Shown: positions 37,354 through 46,178, numbered from the stretch's first letter. The stretch: DNA of 64,000 nt from Pelomonas sp. BJYL3 (GCF_027257975.1 NZ_JANZKX010000006.1:1-64000), one strand, 5' to 3'. Numbers and translations: made by a program. Notes: a model not told the origin generated them from the sequence alone.

Positions 37354-37748
37354 AGATCGCGCTCGGGCTGGGTTGCGACCGCGGCACCACGCAAGCCACC
37401 CTGCACCAGGCGGTGGCACTGGCCCTGGCCCGCTGCGGTGCAGGCTGGCAGGACGTGGCCGCGGCCGCCAGCATCACGCTGAAGGCTGACGAGGCAGGCC
37501 TGCTGGCCCTGGCAGACGCACAGGGCTGGCGCTTGCACTTCTATGCGCCTCAGGAGCTGGCCCGCGTGCCCGTGCCCCACCCCTCCGAAATCGTGCGCCG
37601 CTACACGGGCACGCCCTCGGTCAGCGAGGCCGCGGCCCTGCTGGCCGCCAGGGCCACGGCCGGCGCCCTGCTGGTCGAGAAACTCAAACACCTGGGGACC
37701 GACGGGCGCAACGCCACGGTCTCCATCGCAAGGATGTCCCATGATTGA
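37350..37748 (+). CDS. cobE: CobE/CbiG C-terminal domain protein
   Basis: The 132-aa product starts in an ATGA overlap with cbiG. IALGLGCDRGTT, ITLKADEAGLLALADAQGW, VSEAAALLAA and LLVEKLKHLGTDGRNATVSIAR are the family hallmarks. It is the domain normally fused at the C-terminus of CbiG or found free as CobE. Its biochemical role is still poorly defined; it likely works with the preceding protein. Confidence 0.9.
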   Translation: MKIALGLGCDRGTTQATLHQAVALALARCGAGWQDVAAAASITLKADEAGLLALADAQGWRLHFYAPQELARVPVPHPSEIVRRYTGTPSVSEAAALLAARATAGALLVEKLKHLGTDGRNATVSIARMSHD

Positions 37749-38745
37749 GAACGAAGCGCCTCCCGGCCGCCGTAGCGGCAAGATCACCCTGGTGGGCATC
37801 GGCCCCGGTAGCGAGGCCCACATGACGCAGCGGGCCCGCGAGGCCATTGCCGAGGCCGATGTGGTGGTGGGCTACGTCACCTACATCAAGCTGGTGGCGC
37901 CGCTGCTGGAGGGCAAGGAGGTGGTGCGCAAGGGCATGACGGAAGAGCTGGACCGCGCCGTCAGCGCCCTGGAGGCTGCGCGCCAGGGCAAGACCGTGGC
38001 GCTGATCTCCAGCGGTGACGCCGGCGTCTACGGCATGGCCGGGCCGACCTACGAGGTGCTGTTCCAGGCCGGCTGGACGCCGGAAGACCCGGTGGAGGTC
38101 GAGATCGTGCCCGGCGCCTCGGCCCTCAATGCCTGCGCCGCGCTGGTGGGCGCCCCGCTGACGCATGACTTCTGCGCCATCTCCCTCAGCGATCTGCTCA
38201 CGCCCTGGCCCGCCATCGCCCGCCGCCTGGAGGCCGCCGCTGCGTCGGACTTCGTGACCGCGCTCTACAACCCCAAGAGCGGCCGCCGCACCCGCCAGAT
38301 CGTCGAGGCCCAGCGGCTGTTCCTGCGCCACCGCCGGCCGGACACGCCGGTGGCCATCGTCAAGAGCGCCTACCGCCGCCGTCAGCACATCGAGCTGCGC
38401 ACCCTGGCCGACATGGGCGAGGCCGACATCGGCATGCTCAGCACCGTGCTGATCGGCAACAGTCACACCTTCATGCGCCACGGGCTGATGGTGACGCCGC
38501 GCGGCTACGCCAACAAGTACGAGCTGGACGAAGGCGGCATCACCCGCGAGGGCGAACGCGCCGGCCGCTCGCTCTCCACCGGCCTGGAGGGCTGGCTGCA
38601 GACCCTGGCCGAGGAGCACGCGGCCGGTGCAACGCCGCAGGCGCTGGCGCTACGCTACCGCCTGCCCGCGGACTACATCCTGGCGGCCCTGCGCGACGCC
38701 GCATCGGGCCAGGCCATTCCCTCGAACCTGGAGACCCAGCCATGA
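37741..38745 (+). CDS. cobJ: Precorrin-3B C17-methyltransferase
   Basis: The 334-aa product has LVGIGPGSEAHMTQRAREAI, VVVGYVTYIKLV, LISSGDAGVYGMAG and TALYNPKSGRRTRQI, the CobJ/CbiH pattern (ring contraction). After the methylase domain (about 265 residues) an extra C-terminal helical segment of roughly 60 residues follows (about 270-334). It starts 8 bases before the cobE stop and overlaps the next gene by 4. Confidence 0.95.
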   Translation: MIENEAPPGRRSGKITLVGIGPGSEAHMTQRAREAIAEADVVVGYVTYIKLVAPLLEGKEVVRKGMTEELDRAVSALEAARQGKTVALISSGDAGVYGMAGPTYEVLFQAGWTPEDPVEVEIVPGASALNACAALVGAPLTHDFCAISLSDLLTPWPAIARRLEAAAASDFVTALYNPKSGRRTRQIVEAQRLFLRHRRPDTPVAIVKSAYRRRQHIELRTLADMGEADIGMLSTVLIGNSHTFMRHGLMVTPRGYANKYELDEGGITREGERAGRSLSTGLEGWLQTLAEEHAAGATPQALALRYRLPADYILAALRDAASGQAIPSNLETQP

Positions 38746-39134
38746 GCAGCACGCTCGAGAAGCCCAGCATCGCGCCCTACCGTCGTCACCTCCTGATCTG
38801 CACGGGCTCGCGCTGCAGCGAGGACGGCCAGTCGCAAGCGTTGTTCGACAGCCTGGGCGACAAGTTCAAGGCAGCCGGCCTCAACGCGGGCGACTTGCGA
38901 GTCAAGCGCAGCCGCGTGAGCTGCTTCGCGGCCTGCAGGGGCGGCCCCATCGTCTGCGTGCAGCCCGAGGGCATCTGGTACTGCCAGGTCACGCCCGAGA
39001 ACATGGACCGCATCATCGAGCAGCACCTGCTGGGTGGCCGGCCGGTGGACGAGCTGGTGTTCCACCGCGGACCCAGCGCGGCGCTGTGCGAGGCCCCGGC
39101 TCCGGCCTGCGCGGAAGAGGGCCATGGCTGCTGA
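38742..39134 (+). CDS. [2Fe-2S] thioredoxin-like ferredoxin of the cobalamin operon
   Basis: The 130-aa product has the thioredoxin-like ferredoxin pattern with two Cys pairs, CTGSRC and CFAAC, plus a PEGIWYCQVTPE segment. Similar proteins (CbiW type) sit in anaerobic-route cobalamin operons of bacilli, where they are thought to donate electrons. The C-terminus is Cys-rich (CEAPAPACAEEGHGC). It overlaps cobA by 11 bases. Confidence 0.88.
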   Translation: MSSTLEKPSIAPYRRHLLICTGSRCSEDGQSQALFDSLGDKFKAAGLNAGDLRVKRSRVSCFAACRGGPIVCVQPEGIWYCQVTPENMDRIIEQHLLGGRPVDELVFHRGPSAALCEAPAPACAEEGHGC

Positions 39135-39894
39135 GCGCGAGGACCTGCACGCAGGCCTGGTCTCTATCGTGGGGGCAGGCCCCGGGCCGGCCGATCTGCT
39201 CACCCTGCGTGCGCTGGACCGCATCCAGCGCGCCGAGGTGGCGGTGCATGACCGCCTGATCGCTGCCGAGGTGCTGGCGCTGCTGCCGGCGGCGGCCGAG
39301 CGCATCTACGTGGGCAAGGCCTCCGGCCATCATGTGATGAGCCAGGCACAGATCCATGAGGTGCTGATCCGCGAGGCCCGGCGCGGGCGGCGCGTGCTGC
39401 GGCTCAAGGGCGGCGATCCCTTTGTCTTCGGCCGTGGCGGCGAGGAGGCTCAGGCCCTGGCCGAGGCCGGCCTGGCCTTCGAGATCGTGCCCGGCATCAG
39501 CGCGGCCAATGGCTGTGCCGCGGCGGCGGGCATTCCCCTCACCCACCGCGACGTGGCGCAGGCCTGCGTCTTCCTGCCCGGCCACCTGGCCGAGGGCAGC
39601 CCCGGCCTGGACTGGTCCAGCCTGGCCCGGCCACACCAGACCCGCGTGTTCTACATGGGCCTGGCACGCCTGACGTCCATAGCCCAGGCGCTGATCTGGC
39701 ACGGGCTGGATCCCGCCACCCCGGCCGCGGCCGTGATCGACGGCACGCGCAGCAGCCAGCAGGTGCTGGCGGCCCCGCTGCACCGGCTGATGCAGCAGGC
39801 CCCGGCCCACGCGGGCCGGCCGGGCCTCTTCATCGTGGGAGAGACGGTGGCCTTGAGCCCGCATTTCGCGCCGGGCTCGTCGGGCGGTGCGTGA
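39124..39894 (+). CDS. cobA: Uroporphyrinogen-III C-methyltransferase
   Basis: The 256-aa product contains VSIVGAGPGPADLLTLRALDRIQRAEV, the VHDRLI and YVGKASGHH motifs, RLKGGDPFVFGRGGEEA and VPGISAANGCAAAAGIPLTHRD. It converts uroporphyrinogen III to precorrin-2, the entry step to sirohaem and cobalamin. It is the last gene of the 12-gene operon; a convergent gene ends 16 bases beyond. Confidence 0.95.
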   Translation: MAAEREDLHAGLVSIVGAGPGPADLLTLRALDRIQRAEVAVHDRLIAAEVLALLPAAAERIYVGKASGHHVMSQAQIHEVLIREARRGRRVLRLKGGDPFVFGRGGEEAQALAEAGLAFEIVPGISAANGCAAAAGIPLTHRDVAQACVFLPGHLAEGSPGLDWSSLARPHQTRVFYMGLARLTSIAQALIWHGLDPATPAAAVIDGTRSSQQVLAAPLHRLMQQAPAHAGRPGLFIVGETVALSPHFAPGSSGGA

Positions 39895-39910
39895 AGGCCA
39901 GGCAGGCCGG

Positions 39911-41467
39911 TCAGGGCAAGCGCAAGGCCCGCGCGACCTCGCTCCACGGCAGCAGCTTGAAGTTCTGGCGACCGTCAGGCAGGCGCTTGTGGCCGTCCTG
40001 CACCACCAGCAGCCCCTGCGAATAGAGACCGCCGAAGTCGGCCGAGCTCACCTCCAGGCCGTCGGTCTCGGACGCACCATCGATGCCCCGCTGCTCGTTG
40101 ATGCCGATGCGAAAGCCGCCACGCAACTGGAACGGGGGGCGGGCATCCAGCACCAGGTAGCTGTCGCTGCCCTGGGAGGACACGACAAGATAGCTGGGCC
40201 CGCCACGACGCCCCTGGTAGAGGGCCAGGCCCTCGACATCCGCCACCAGCTCCCGGCCGACCGGCATGACCAGCTGCGGCTGGGCCGGGGCGTCGGCCGT
40301 GGCATCCAGGGCCCAGATGCCGCGCTTCTCCTCCCCCACGAAGAGCCGCTGCGCTCGCTCGTCCACCACGCAGCCCTCGGGCTGGCTGCCAAGCTTGAAC
40401 TGCCGCAGCAGGCGGGCGCGCCACGTCCCCTCGTGCCGCTCGATCCGGTACTGCTGGACACGACCGTCCTTGTCGTTGGGAAAGGCGTCGAGCTGGCCGT
40501 CCGGCGTGCGGCCCACGCAGAGGCCGTAGATGTCGGCCAGGTCGGTGGGCAGGCGTGCGAGCTCGGTCACATGGCCGCGGCCATCGATGCCGAACAACAC
40601 CAGCGACTGCTCGTCACGCTGCGTGGCCACCGCGAGGTCCCAGGCGCGACCGCCGGTGCGGATGCCCTGCCGCAGGTCGACATTGTTGATGCGTCCCACC
40701 GGCAACAGCTGCCGCTGGCGGCCGTCAAGCCCGTAGACCAGCAGGCCCTGCTTCTTGTTCGTGCCCAGCACCACGCTGCGCCGTCCGTCCTGCGGATGGA
40801 CCCAGATCGCCGGGTCATCGGCCGCATCCCCTTGCTGGCCCACCGGCTCCGTCTGTGCCGTGGGCTGCAGCACCGGCCATGCCGGACGGGCCGTCGGTGC
40901 CGGCTCGTTCAGCCAGCGCCGCGGCCGGCCTTCCGCTTCGGTGGCCACGAACCACTGGCCGACGCCGGCTTCGCCGAACTGCAGCAGACCGCGCTCGTCA
41001 TCCACGGCACATCCCTGCGGATGCGGCGCCGTGGCCAGGCGACGCACGGGCCGCGCCGACCGCTCGCCCAGCAGCCATTGCTCACTCAGGCCGTCATTGC
41101 CAAGCAGGAAAAGGTGCAGCAGGCCCTGCGGGTCACGGTGCAGGCACAGGGCCTCGACCTCGAAGTCAGGCGCCGGCAGCTCGTGGACCGCCAGCCTGTC
41201 GCCGCGCACGCGTGCCAGCAGCGGGCGGCTGCGGTCGGCATCCAGGAGGACGGCCACGCGCTCGCTGCCCTCGCCTCGCTGGTCCCAGCGCTTGGCACGC
41301 ACGGCATGTCGGTCGAGCTCACGGCCCTGGGCATCCAGCAGATGGAGCCCGTTCTTGTCCAGGGTCAGCGCCCGGTCGGCCGCCAGCGCGCCAACGGTGG
41401 ACGCAGCCAGCAGCGCTGCGGCCAGTGCGGTTCGGATCGTCATCATCATCATCATCGCCCCTGGCAT
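39911..41467 (-). CDS. Beta-propeller phytase-like secreted protein
   Basis: The 518-aa product has a signal peptide (cleavage near VGALAAD). The C-terminal two thirds carry beta-propeller phytase motifs: DAADDPAIWVHP, VVLGTNKKQGLLVYGLDG, INNVDLRQG, IYGLCVGR and QPEGCVVDE with LFVGEEKRGIWAL. The N-terminal third is a degenerate propeller, as in dual-domain phytases. ATG 41467 overlaps the stop of the TonB receptor gene; five consecutive ATG codons (41441-41455) offer other starts, the best preceded by AGGGG. It probably releases phosphate from phytate for uptake with its neighbour. Confidence 0.88.
   Translation of the reverse strand: MPGAMMMMMTIRTALAAALLAASTVGALAADRALTLDKNGLHLLDAQGRELDRHAVRAKRWDQRGEGSERVAVLLDADRSRPLLARVRGDRLAVHELPAPDFEVEALCLHRDPQGLLHLFLLGNDGLSEQWLLGERSARPVRRLATAPHPQGCAVDDERGLLQFGEAGVGQWFVATEAEGRPRRWLNEPAPTARPAWPVLQPTAQTEPVGQQGDAADDPAIWVHPQDGRRSVVLGTNKKQGLLVYGLDGRQRQLLPVGRINNVDLRQGIRTGGRAWDLAVATQRDEQSLVLFGIDGRGHVTELARLPTDLADIYGLCVGRTPDGQLDAFPNDKDGRVQQYRIERHEGTWRARLLRQFKLGSQPEGCVVDERAQRLFVGEEKRGIWALDATADAPAQPQLVMPVGRELVADVEGLALYQGRRGGPSYLVVSSQGSDSYLVLDARPPFQLRGGFRIGINEQRGIDGASETDGLEVSSADFGGLYSQGLLVVQDGHKRLPDGRQNFKLLPWSEVARALRLP
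41441..41455 (-). repeat. Five tandem ATG codons at the phytase-like gene start
   Basis: On the minus strand ATG repeats five times (CAT x5 on plus), giving Met-Met-Met-Met-Met before TIRTALAA. AGGGG lies just upstream. A trinucleotide run at the initiation site can change copy number without shifting frame, so it may tune initiation. Confidence 0.8.
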
Positions 41468-44013
41468 CAGAACAGCGTGGCCTTGACCGACAGCTTGAAG
41501 GTGCGACCGTAGCTCTCGTTCTGTACGTTGAAGGGCTGGCTGCCCTGGAAGACGTAGTAGCGCTCGCGGTTGAGGTTGAGCGCTTCAACGACGACCGACC
41601 AGCGGCGGTCGAACTGCCAGGTGGCAGAGACGTCCAGCTGCCGCTGGCGATCGACGTAGCGATCCTGGGCTGCGTTCAGGATGTCCGACCCCAGCTCCAG
41701 CAGGTAATTGGACTTCTGATTCAGCGCCAGTCGAGCGCTGATCGGCCCCGCCTCGTAGCCCAGCATCAGGTTGACCACCGCATTGGACTGCCCCGGCAGC
41801 CGGATGCTGCGGGCCTGCAGCGCCCCCGCCTTCCTGTCGAATCGGGCCACCTCGGCCTTCGAGTCCGTGAAGGTGGCATTGACCCCCACGATCAGGCCTG
41901 ACAGCGCGCCCGGCAGCATGCGCAGGGGCTGGCTGTAGGCCAGCTCGATGCCGCGCACACGGGCCGAGTCCCCGTTGGCGAAGCTGGTGGCCGTCGTGTA
42001 CGCGGCCCAGGCGCCGCTACCCGCGAGGTTGGTGGTGTAGGTGAAGTCGCGGATCGCCTTGTCGAATACATAGGCCGACAGCACGCCCTCGCGGCCCAGG
42101 ATCCGTTCGATGCCGAGGTCCAGGTTGCGGGAGCGCAGCGGGTTCAGGTCCGGGTTGCCGATGCTGGCTTCCGTCGTGCTGGCCAGGCTGATGCCCGGCG
42201 CCAGCTGGCTGAAGTTGGCACGGACCACGGAGTTCCACCAGGCGCCGCGCACCGAGGTCCTGGCATCCAGCTCATAGCGGGCGTGCAGGCCGGGCAGCCA
42301 ATGGCCGTAGCGGCGCTCGCTGCTGCGCTCACTGAGGGCATTGGCGGCGTTGACCTGCTGGCCCTGCGCCTCGAAACGGGTCTGCTCGCGGCGCAGCCCG
42401 CCCAGCAGCTGGAGGCGGTCATTGAACTCGTGGCTCAGCTGCAGGTAGCCGGCGCTGATGTCCTCGCCCATGCGGTAGTCGTTCAGCGCCGACTCGCGCA
42501 CCAGCCGGGCCGGATCGCGGGGCAGTCCGGCAATGCGGGCACGGACGCGTTGCGGGTCGATGGCCACGCCCATGCGGCCGTAGGGGAAGTCCAGCTCCTG
42601 CTCGGAGGCAAAGGCCGCCAGCGTGCTGGCGCCTGCGCCCCAGTAGCCCGGGCTGGCGGCGCTGCTGCTCGTGTAGGCCCACTGCTCCGTGTCGTTGCGC
42701 TTGTCTCGATGGCTCTTCTTGACGCCGAACTTGAGGGTCGTCGGGCGCCCCGCCAGCAGGAGGCGCCGCTCCAGGTCGAGCCTGGCGTGGGCTTCCCTGT
42801 CCTCGCTCCATCGCGCCTGCAGCGTGATGCCGTTCAGCGCATAGGCTGCCGTGTTGTAGAGGGCCACGGGGCCCTGCAGCAGCGGCCGCTGGCTGTCGGT
42901 GAAGGAGAGGCCGGCCACATTGTTCTGGCGGAAGCGCGCGTCGTTGATCGACTCCGGCGTGTCCTCGCTGGCCCGGCCCAGGCCGGCCGAGGCCTGCAGC
43001 GTCCAGTCCTCCAGCCGTTGTTCGGTGCCGACGTTCAGCGAGTCGATACCCTGCGTGTACTTGCGCTGGCGCAGCCGGCGCTCGGCGCGCGCTGTCACGA
43101 CCTGACCCTCGGCGAACAGGCCGCCCGGCGTTGCCGCGCTGTTCGCGACGCTGCCGATGGTGAGGCGGTCGCGGACTTCATCGTCGCTGAACCGGCTGAA
43201 GAAGGCGCGCAGCTGGTAGCTCTCCCCATCGCGGGGACGGTAGTCCAGATTGGCCGAGAGGGCCCGGCGCTCGCGCACGGGCCGGTAGTCCCGCAGTTCG
43301 ACGCCGCTCAGGCGGCCATCGGTCCAGGCACCACCGGTCTCGACGTCGTCGGACCCGAAGCGGCGCTTCTCGGTGCTCAGGCCCAGCGCCACCCCAAGGT
43401 GCCGAGACTCGCCGAAGCGGCGGGCCCACAGCAGGTGGGCATTGGCGTCGCCCTGCGCCGTCAGCTGGTCGCGCGTGACGCCGAGGCCGACGTTCAGGAT
43501 GGATTGCGGCAGGTCGAAGGCGGACAGGGTCTTGACGGCGATGCTGCCGCCCATGGAGTCGGCGTCCTGGTCCGGTGTCAGCGTCTTGCTGACCTCCAGG
43601 GAGCGCACCATTCCGGCCGGCAGTGTGTCCAGGGCCACGCCGCGGCGGCCGGCCTCGGGCGAGGGCACCAGGGAACCGTTGATGGAGACCGAGTTCAGGT
43701 CCGGCCCCAGCCCGCGGATCACCACGTAGCGGCCTTCCCCCTGGTCGCGCTGCAGCGAGACCCCCGGCATGCGCGCGAGTGCCTCCGCGGCGTTCTTGTC
43801 CGGCAGGGCCCCGATGTCATCGGCGCTGATGACGCTGAGCACATGGTTGGCCTTTTCCTGGGCGGCCAGTGCCTTGCGCAGGCTCGCGGCCTGGCCGGTG
43901 ATGGTGACGGCATCCAGCGTGGCACTGGCCTGGGCCTGCGCGCCGAAGGCGGCGGCCAGGCCGAGGCTCAGGGCACTGAGGCGGCAGCAATGGGAACGAC
44001 GGGAAGGTTTCAT
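41467..44013 (-). CDS. TonB-dependent outer-membrane receptor
   Basis: The start at ATG 44013 gives a normal signal peptide (MKPSRRSH, cleavage near AQAQAS); a longer frame to 44088 lacks one. The 848-aa product has the plug (LDAVTITGQ, NAAEALARMPGVSLQRDQGEGRYVVIRGL, a TonB-dependent receptor signature) and a long beta-barrel ending in aromatic F (LSVKATLF). The phytase-like gene follows in an ATGA overlap, so the two form an operon, pointing to phytate or inositol-phosphate import. The substrate is inferred from context. Confidence 0.95.
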   Translation of the reverse strand: MKPSRRSHCCRLSALSLGLAAAFGAQAQASATLDAVTITGQAASLRKALAAQEKANHVLSVISADDIGALPDKNAAEALARMPGVSLQRDQGEGRYVVIRGLGPDLNSVSINGSLVPSPEAGRRGVALDTLPAGMVRSLEVSKTLTPDQDADSMGGSIAVKTLSAFDLPQSILNVGLGVTRDQLTAQGDANAHLLWARRFGESRHLGVALGLSTEKRRFGSDDVETGGAWTDGRLSGVELRDYRPVRERRALSANLDYRPRDGESYQLRAFFSRFSDDEVRDRLTIGSVANSAATPGGLFAEGQVVTARAERRLRQRKYTQGIDSLNVGTEQRLEDWTLQASAGLGRASEDTPESINDARFRQNNVAGLSFTDSQRPLLQGPVALYNTAAYALNGITLQARWSEDREAHARLDLERRLLLAGRPTTLKFGVKKSHRDKRNDTEQWAYTSSSAASPGYWGAGASTLAAFASEQELDFPYGRMGVAIDPQRVRARIAGLPRDPARLVRESALNDYRMGEDISAGYLQLSHEFNDRLQLLGGLRREQTRFEAQGQQVNAANALSERSSERRYGHWLPGLHARYELDARTSVRGAWWNSVVRANFSQLAPGISLASTTEASIGNPDLNPLRSRNLDLGIERILGREGVLSAYVFDKAIRDFTYTTNLAGSGAWAAYTTATSFANGDSARVRGIELAYSQPLRMLPGALSGLIVGVNATFTDSKAEVARFDRKAGALQARSIRLPGQSNAVVNLMLGYEAGPISARLALNQKSNYLLELGSDILNAAQDRYVDRQRQLDVSATWQFDRRWSVVVEALNLNRERYYVFQGSQPFNVQNESYGRTFKLSVKATLF

Positions 44014-44190
44014 GGGATCTCGACTGAATGGGCGCCCGGCAGGCAATGGGGCGCACTGTCCCGAAGCCCCATGGCAGTCGCGTGACATCGACCGATGAGC
44101 GCAGGGCTGCCCCCGCCCGTGAGCCGATCGGTCCCCCCTCCCTCAGCGTCTGCGGGAACTGTCACAAACCCTTCCTAGCATCACGCCCCC

Positions 44191-45111
44191 ATGAACATCA
44201 GCTCCGCGCGCCGCCTGATTGCCTCCCTGGAGGTGCCGACACTCGCCCCCGTCCTGGGCCTGGCCGGCTTCGGCCGTCTCGTCCTGCTGGCCATGGCGCT
44301 GGTGCTGTATTGCTTCCAGGATCAATCCATCGCCAAGCCCCTGGCGCGCTGGAACTGGATGGACATCGTGGGCGAAGGCGGCATGGTGCTCATGGCGGGC
44401 GTGTGGCTGATGCAGCTGCGCGCCAGCCGGCCGGCGGGCCGCGTCACCGACCTCCTGTGCCTGGGACTGGCGGCCATGCTGCTGGGCGAATGGGTGGATG
44501 CGCTGGACGAGTTCATGCAGCTGCCCAAGTCGGTGCTCTGGGACAACTGGCTGGAGTCGACCCTGGTGCCGCTGGGCATGCTGCTGGTGACGATGGGCTT
44601 GCATCACTGGCGCCAGGAGCATCGTGTCCTGACGGAGCAGCTGCTGCGCCGGGAGCGCATCTTCAGGGACCATCGCAGCATGGAGGGCGTCACGCAGCTG
44701 GGCGATGCCGGCTACATGACAGCGCAGGTCGGGCTGGAGCAGCGCATGCAGCGCCCGGCGGCCCTGCTGATGCTGGGATTCGAGGACTTCCAGACCGTGG
44801 TCCGCGAGCAGGGCCTGGCGGAGGCGGACCGCCTGCTTCAGGCCCTCAGTCATCTGCTGCTGCTGAACCTCCCGCCCGACGCCTTGCTGTGCCGCTACGC
44901 AGCCGACCGCTTCTGCGTGCTGCTGCCCGGCGCGCTAGCGGACGCCGCCCAGCGGCAGGCCCAGCACCTGCAGGCCGCCGTGAACCATCTGGGCCACCAC
45001 ACGCGGGCTGGACTGCGTCTGCAGTTGGCCGCGCGCTGCGCCTGGTCCCTGGTGCAGCCGCAAGTGCCGGCCGATGAGCAGTTGCTGGACCTGGCCCGGA
45101 GGCTGGTATGA
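44191..45111 (+). CDS. Membrane protein with degenerate GGDEF domain
   Basis: The 306-aa product has about four hydrophobic segments in the first 145 residues, a short coiled linker (HRVLTEQLLRRERIFRDH) and a GGDEF-fold domain. The domain keeps the fold pattern (FEDFQTVVREQGLAEADRLLQAL, RYAADRFCVLLPG), but the signature GGDEF reads AADRF (residues 237-241) and the upstream metal Asp is not in place. It therefore should not make cyclic di-GMP and may sense a nucleotide or serve as an interaction module. The stop overlaps the AraC gene by 4 bases. Confidence 0.85.
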   Translation: MNISSARRLIASLEVPTLAPVLGLAGFGRLVLLAMALVLYCFQDQSIAKPLARWNWMDIVGEGGMVLMAGVWLMQLRASRPAGRVTDLLCLGLAAMLLGEWVDALDEFMQLPKSVLWDNWLESTLVPLGMLLVTMGLHHWRQEHRVLTEQLLRRERIFRDHRSMEGVTQLGDAGYMTAQVGLEQRMQRPAALLMLGFEDFQTVVREQGLAEADRLLQALSHLLLLNLPPDALLCRYAADRFCVLLPGALADAAQRQAQHLQAAVNHLGHHTRAGLRLQLAARCAWSLVQPQVPADEQLLDLARRLV

Positions 45112-46178
45112 GTTTCTCGCTGAGCTCCTCGCTCAGCCCGGCACTGAGCCCGGCACTGAGCCCGGCACTGTGCGCGCCGCCCGGTTCGCCGGTCTTCGAT
45201 CTGGCCAGCCCCTGTCTGCCCTGGGAGCAGCAGGCGGCCTGCGTGCTGGAACTGGCCCGCACCCGGGCCGTGGCGCCCGAGGACCTGCTGAGACATGCCG
45301 GTCTGGCGCGAAGCGCCCTCATCAGTCCCCGTCAATTGCTAGCCTTGCTGGCCGCCCTGCAGCACCGGCTGCCGGCGACCGACACGCCCTTCGTGCTGGG
45401 CCAGCTGAGCCTGCCCGGCCATGCGGGGCTGGCCAGCCACGCCCTGCTGCAGGCCGCCACGCTGGGGGAGGCGCTGGAGCTGCTGTGCCGGTATGCCGGC
45501 CGCCTCTCGCCCTTGCTGACGCCTCGCCTGCTGCTCCATGGCGACGAGGCGCTGCTGCTGTGGACCGAGTCCTGCGGCATCCCCGCGGCCCAGCGTGCCT
45601 TCGTGGTCGACATGCACATGAGCGCACTGAAGTCGCTGTGCCAGTGGCAGGGTGGAGCTGCACTGCCCTGGCGCTTCTGCTTCAACCGGACGCGGCCGCG
45701 GGACCTGTCCCAGCATGTCGTCTTCCTCGGGGCCGAGCTCAGCTTCGGCTGCCAGTTCGATGCCATGCGCCTGCCCGCGGCCCTGCTGTCGCGTCGCTGG
45801 CCCCGTGCCGTGAAGCCGAACCTGGCCCAGCGGGCCCTGGAGCAGAACGCCGATCCCGCCGCCGCGGGGCGCGGACTCCTCGCCGCTCTGTATGACTGGT
45901 TGCTGCCCCGGTACCGGGAGGCCACGCCCCTGGAGCAGGCGGCCCAGGCTTTCGGCGTCAGTCCGGCGACGCTGAAGCGGCGGCTGGCGCTGCATGGCAC
46001 CCATTACCAGGCCCAGCTTGACCAAGCCCGAAGCCATGTGGCGCTCTACCTCCTGCTGCTGCAGGGGCGCAGCAGCGACTCGATCGCCAGCGAGCTGGGC
46101 TTTCACGACCGCAGCAGCTTCCGGCGCTCGTTCAAGCGCTGGACGGGCCTGACGCCGGGCGTCGCCCTGTCGGGATGA
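45108..46178 (+). CDS. AraC-family transcriptional regulator
   Basis: The 356-aa product has the N-terminal ligand domain of the OruR/ArgR-like AraC group (LPGHAGLASHALLQAATLGEALELLCRY, WTESCGIPAAQRAFVVDMH) and a C-terminal double HTH ending in SIASELGFHDRSSFRRSFKRWTG. The first 25 residues are a Ser/Pro/Leu low-complexity tail encoded by a 12-base repeat. Overlap with the degenerate GGDEF gene suggests a sensory pair. Target unknown. Confidence 0.92.
   Translation: MSFSLSSSLSPALSPALSPALCAPPGSPVFDLASPCLPWEQQAACVLELARTRAVAPEDLLRHAGLARSALISPRQLLALLAALQHRLPATDTPFVLGQLSLPGHAGLASHALLQAATLGEALELLCRYAGRLSPLLTPRLLLHGDEALLLWTESCGIPAAQRAFVVDMHMSALKSLCQWQGGAALPWRFCFNRTRPRDLSQHVVFLGAELSFGCQFDAMRLPAALLSRRWPRAVKPNLAQRALEQNADPAAAGRGLLAALYDWLLPRYREATPLEQAAQAFGVSPATLKRRLALHGTHYQAQLDQARSHVALYLLLLQGRSSDSIASELGFHDRSSFRRSFKRWTGLTPGVALSG
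45135..45170 (+). repeat. Three perfect copies of a 12-base tandem repeat
   Basis: AGCCCGGCACTG occurs three times without change inside the start of the AraC gene and encodes Leu-Ser-Pro-Ala units. The copy number can vary in frame by slippage. Confidence 0.85.

Noticed and set aside
42283-44085. 600-codon plus-strand frame opposite the TonB receptor
   Set aside because: Antisense shadow; the minus strand has clear plug and barrel motifs.
44191-45111. Active diguanylate cyclase
   Set aside because: The signature is AADRF instead of GGDEF and the metal-binding Asp is missing.
45135-45170. CRISPR-like repeats
   Set aside because: The 12-base units are directly adjacent with no spacers and lie in a coding region.
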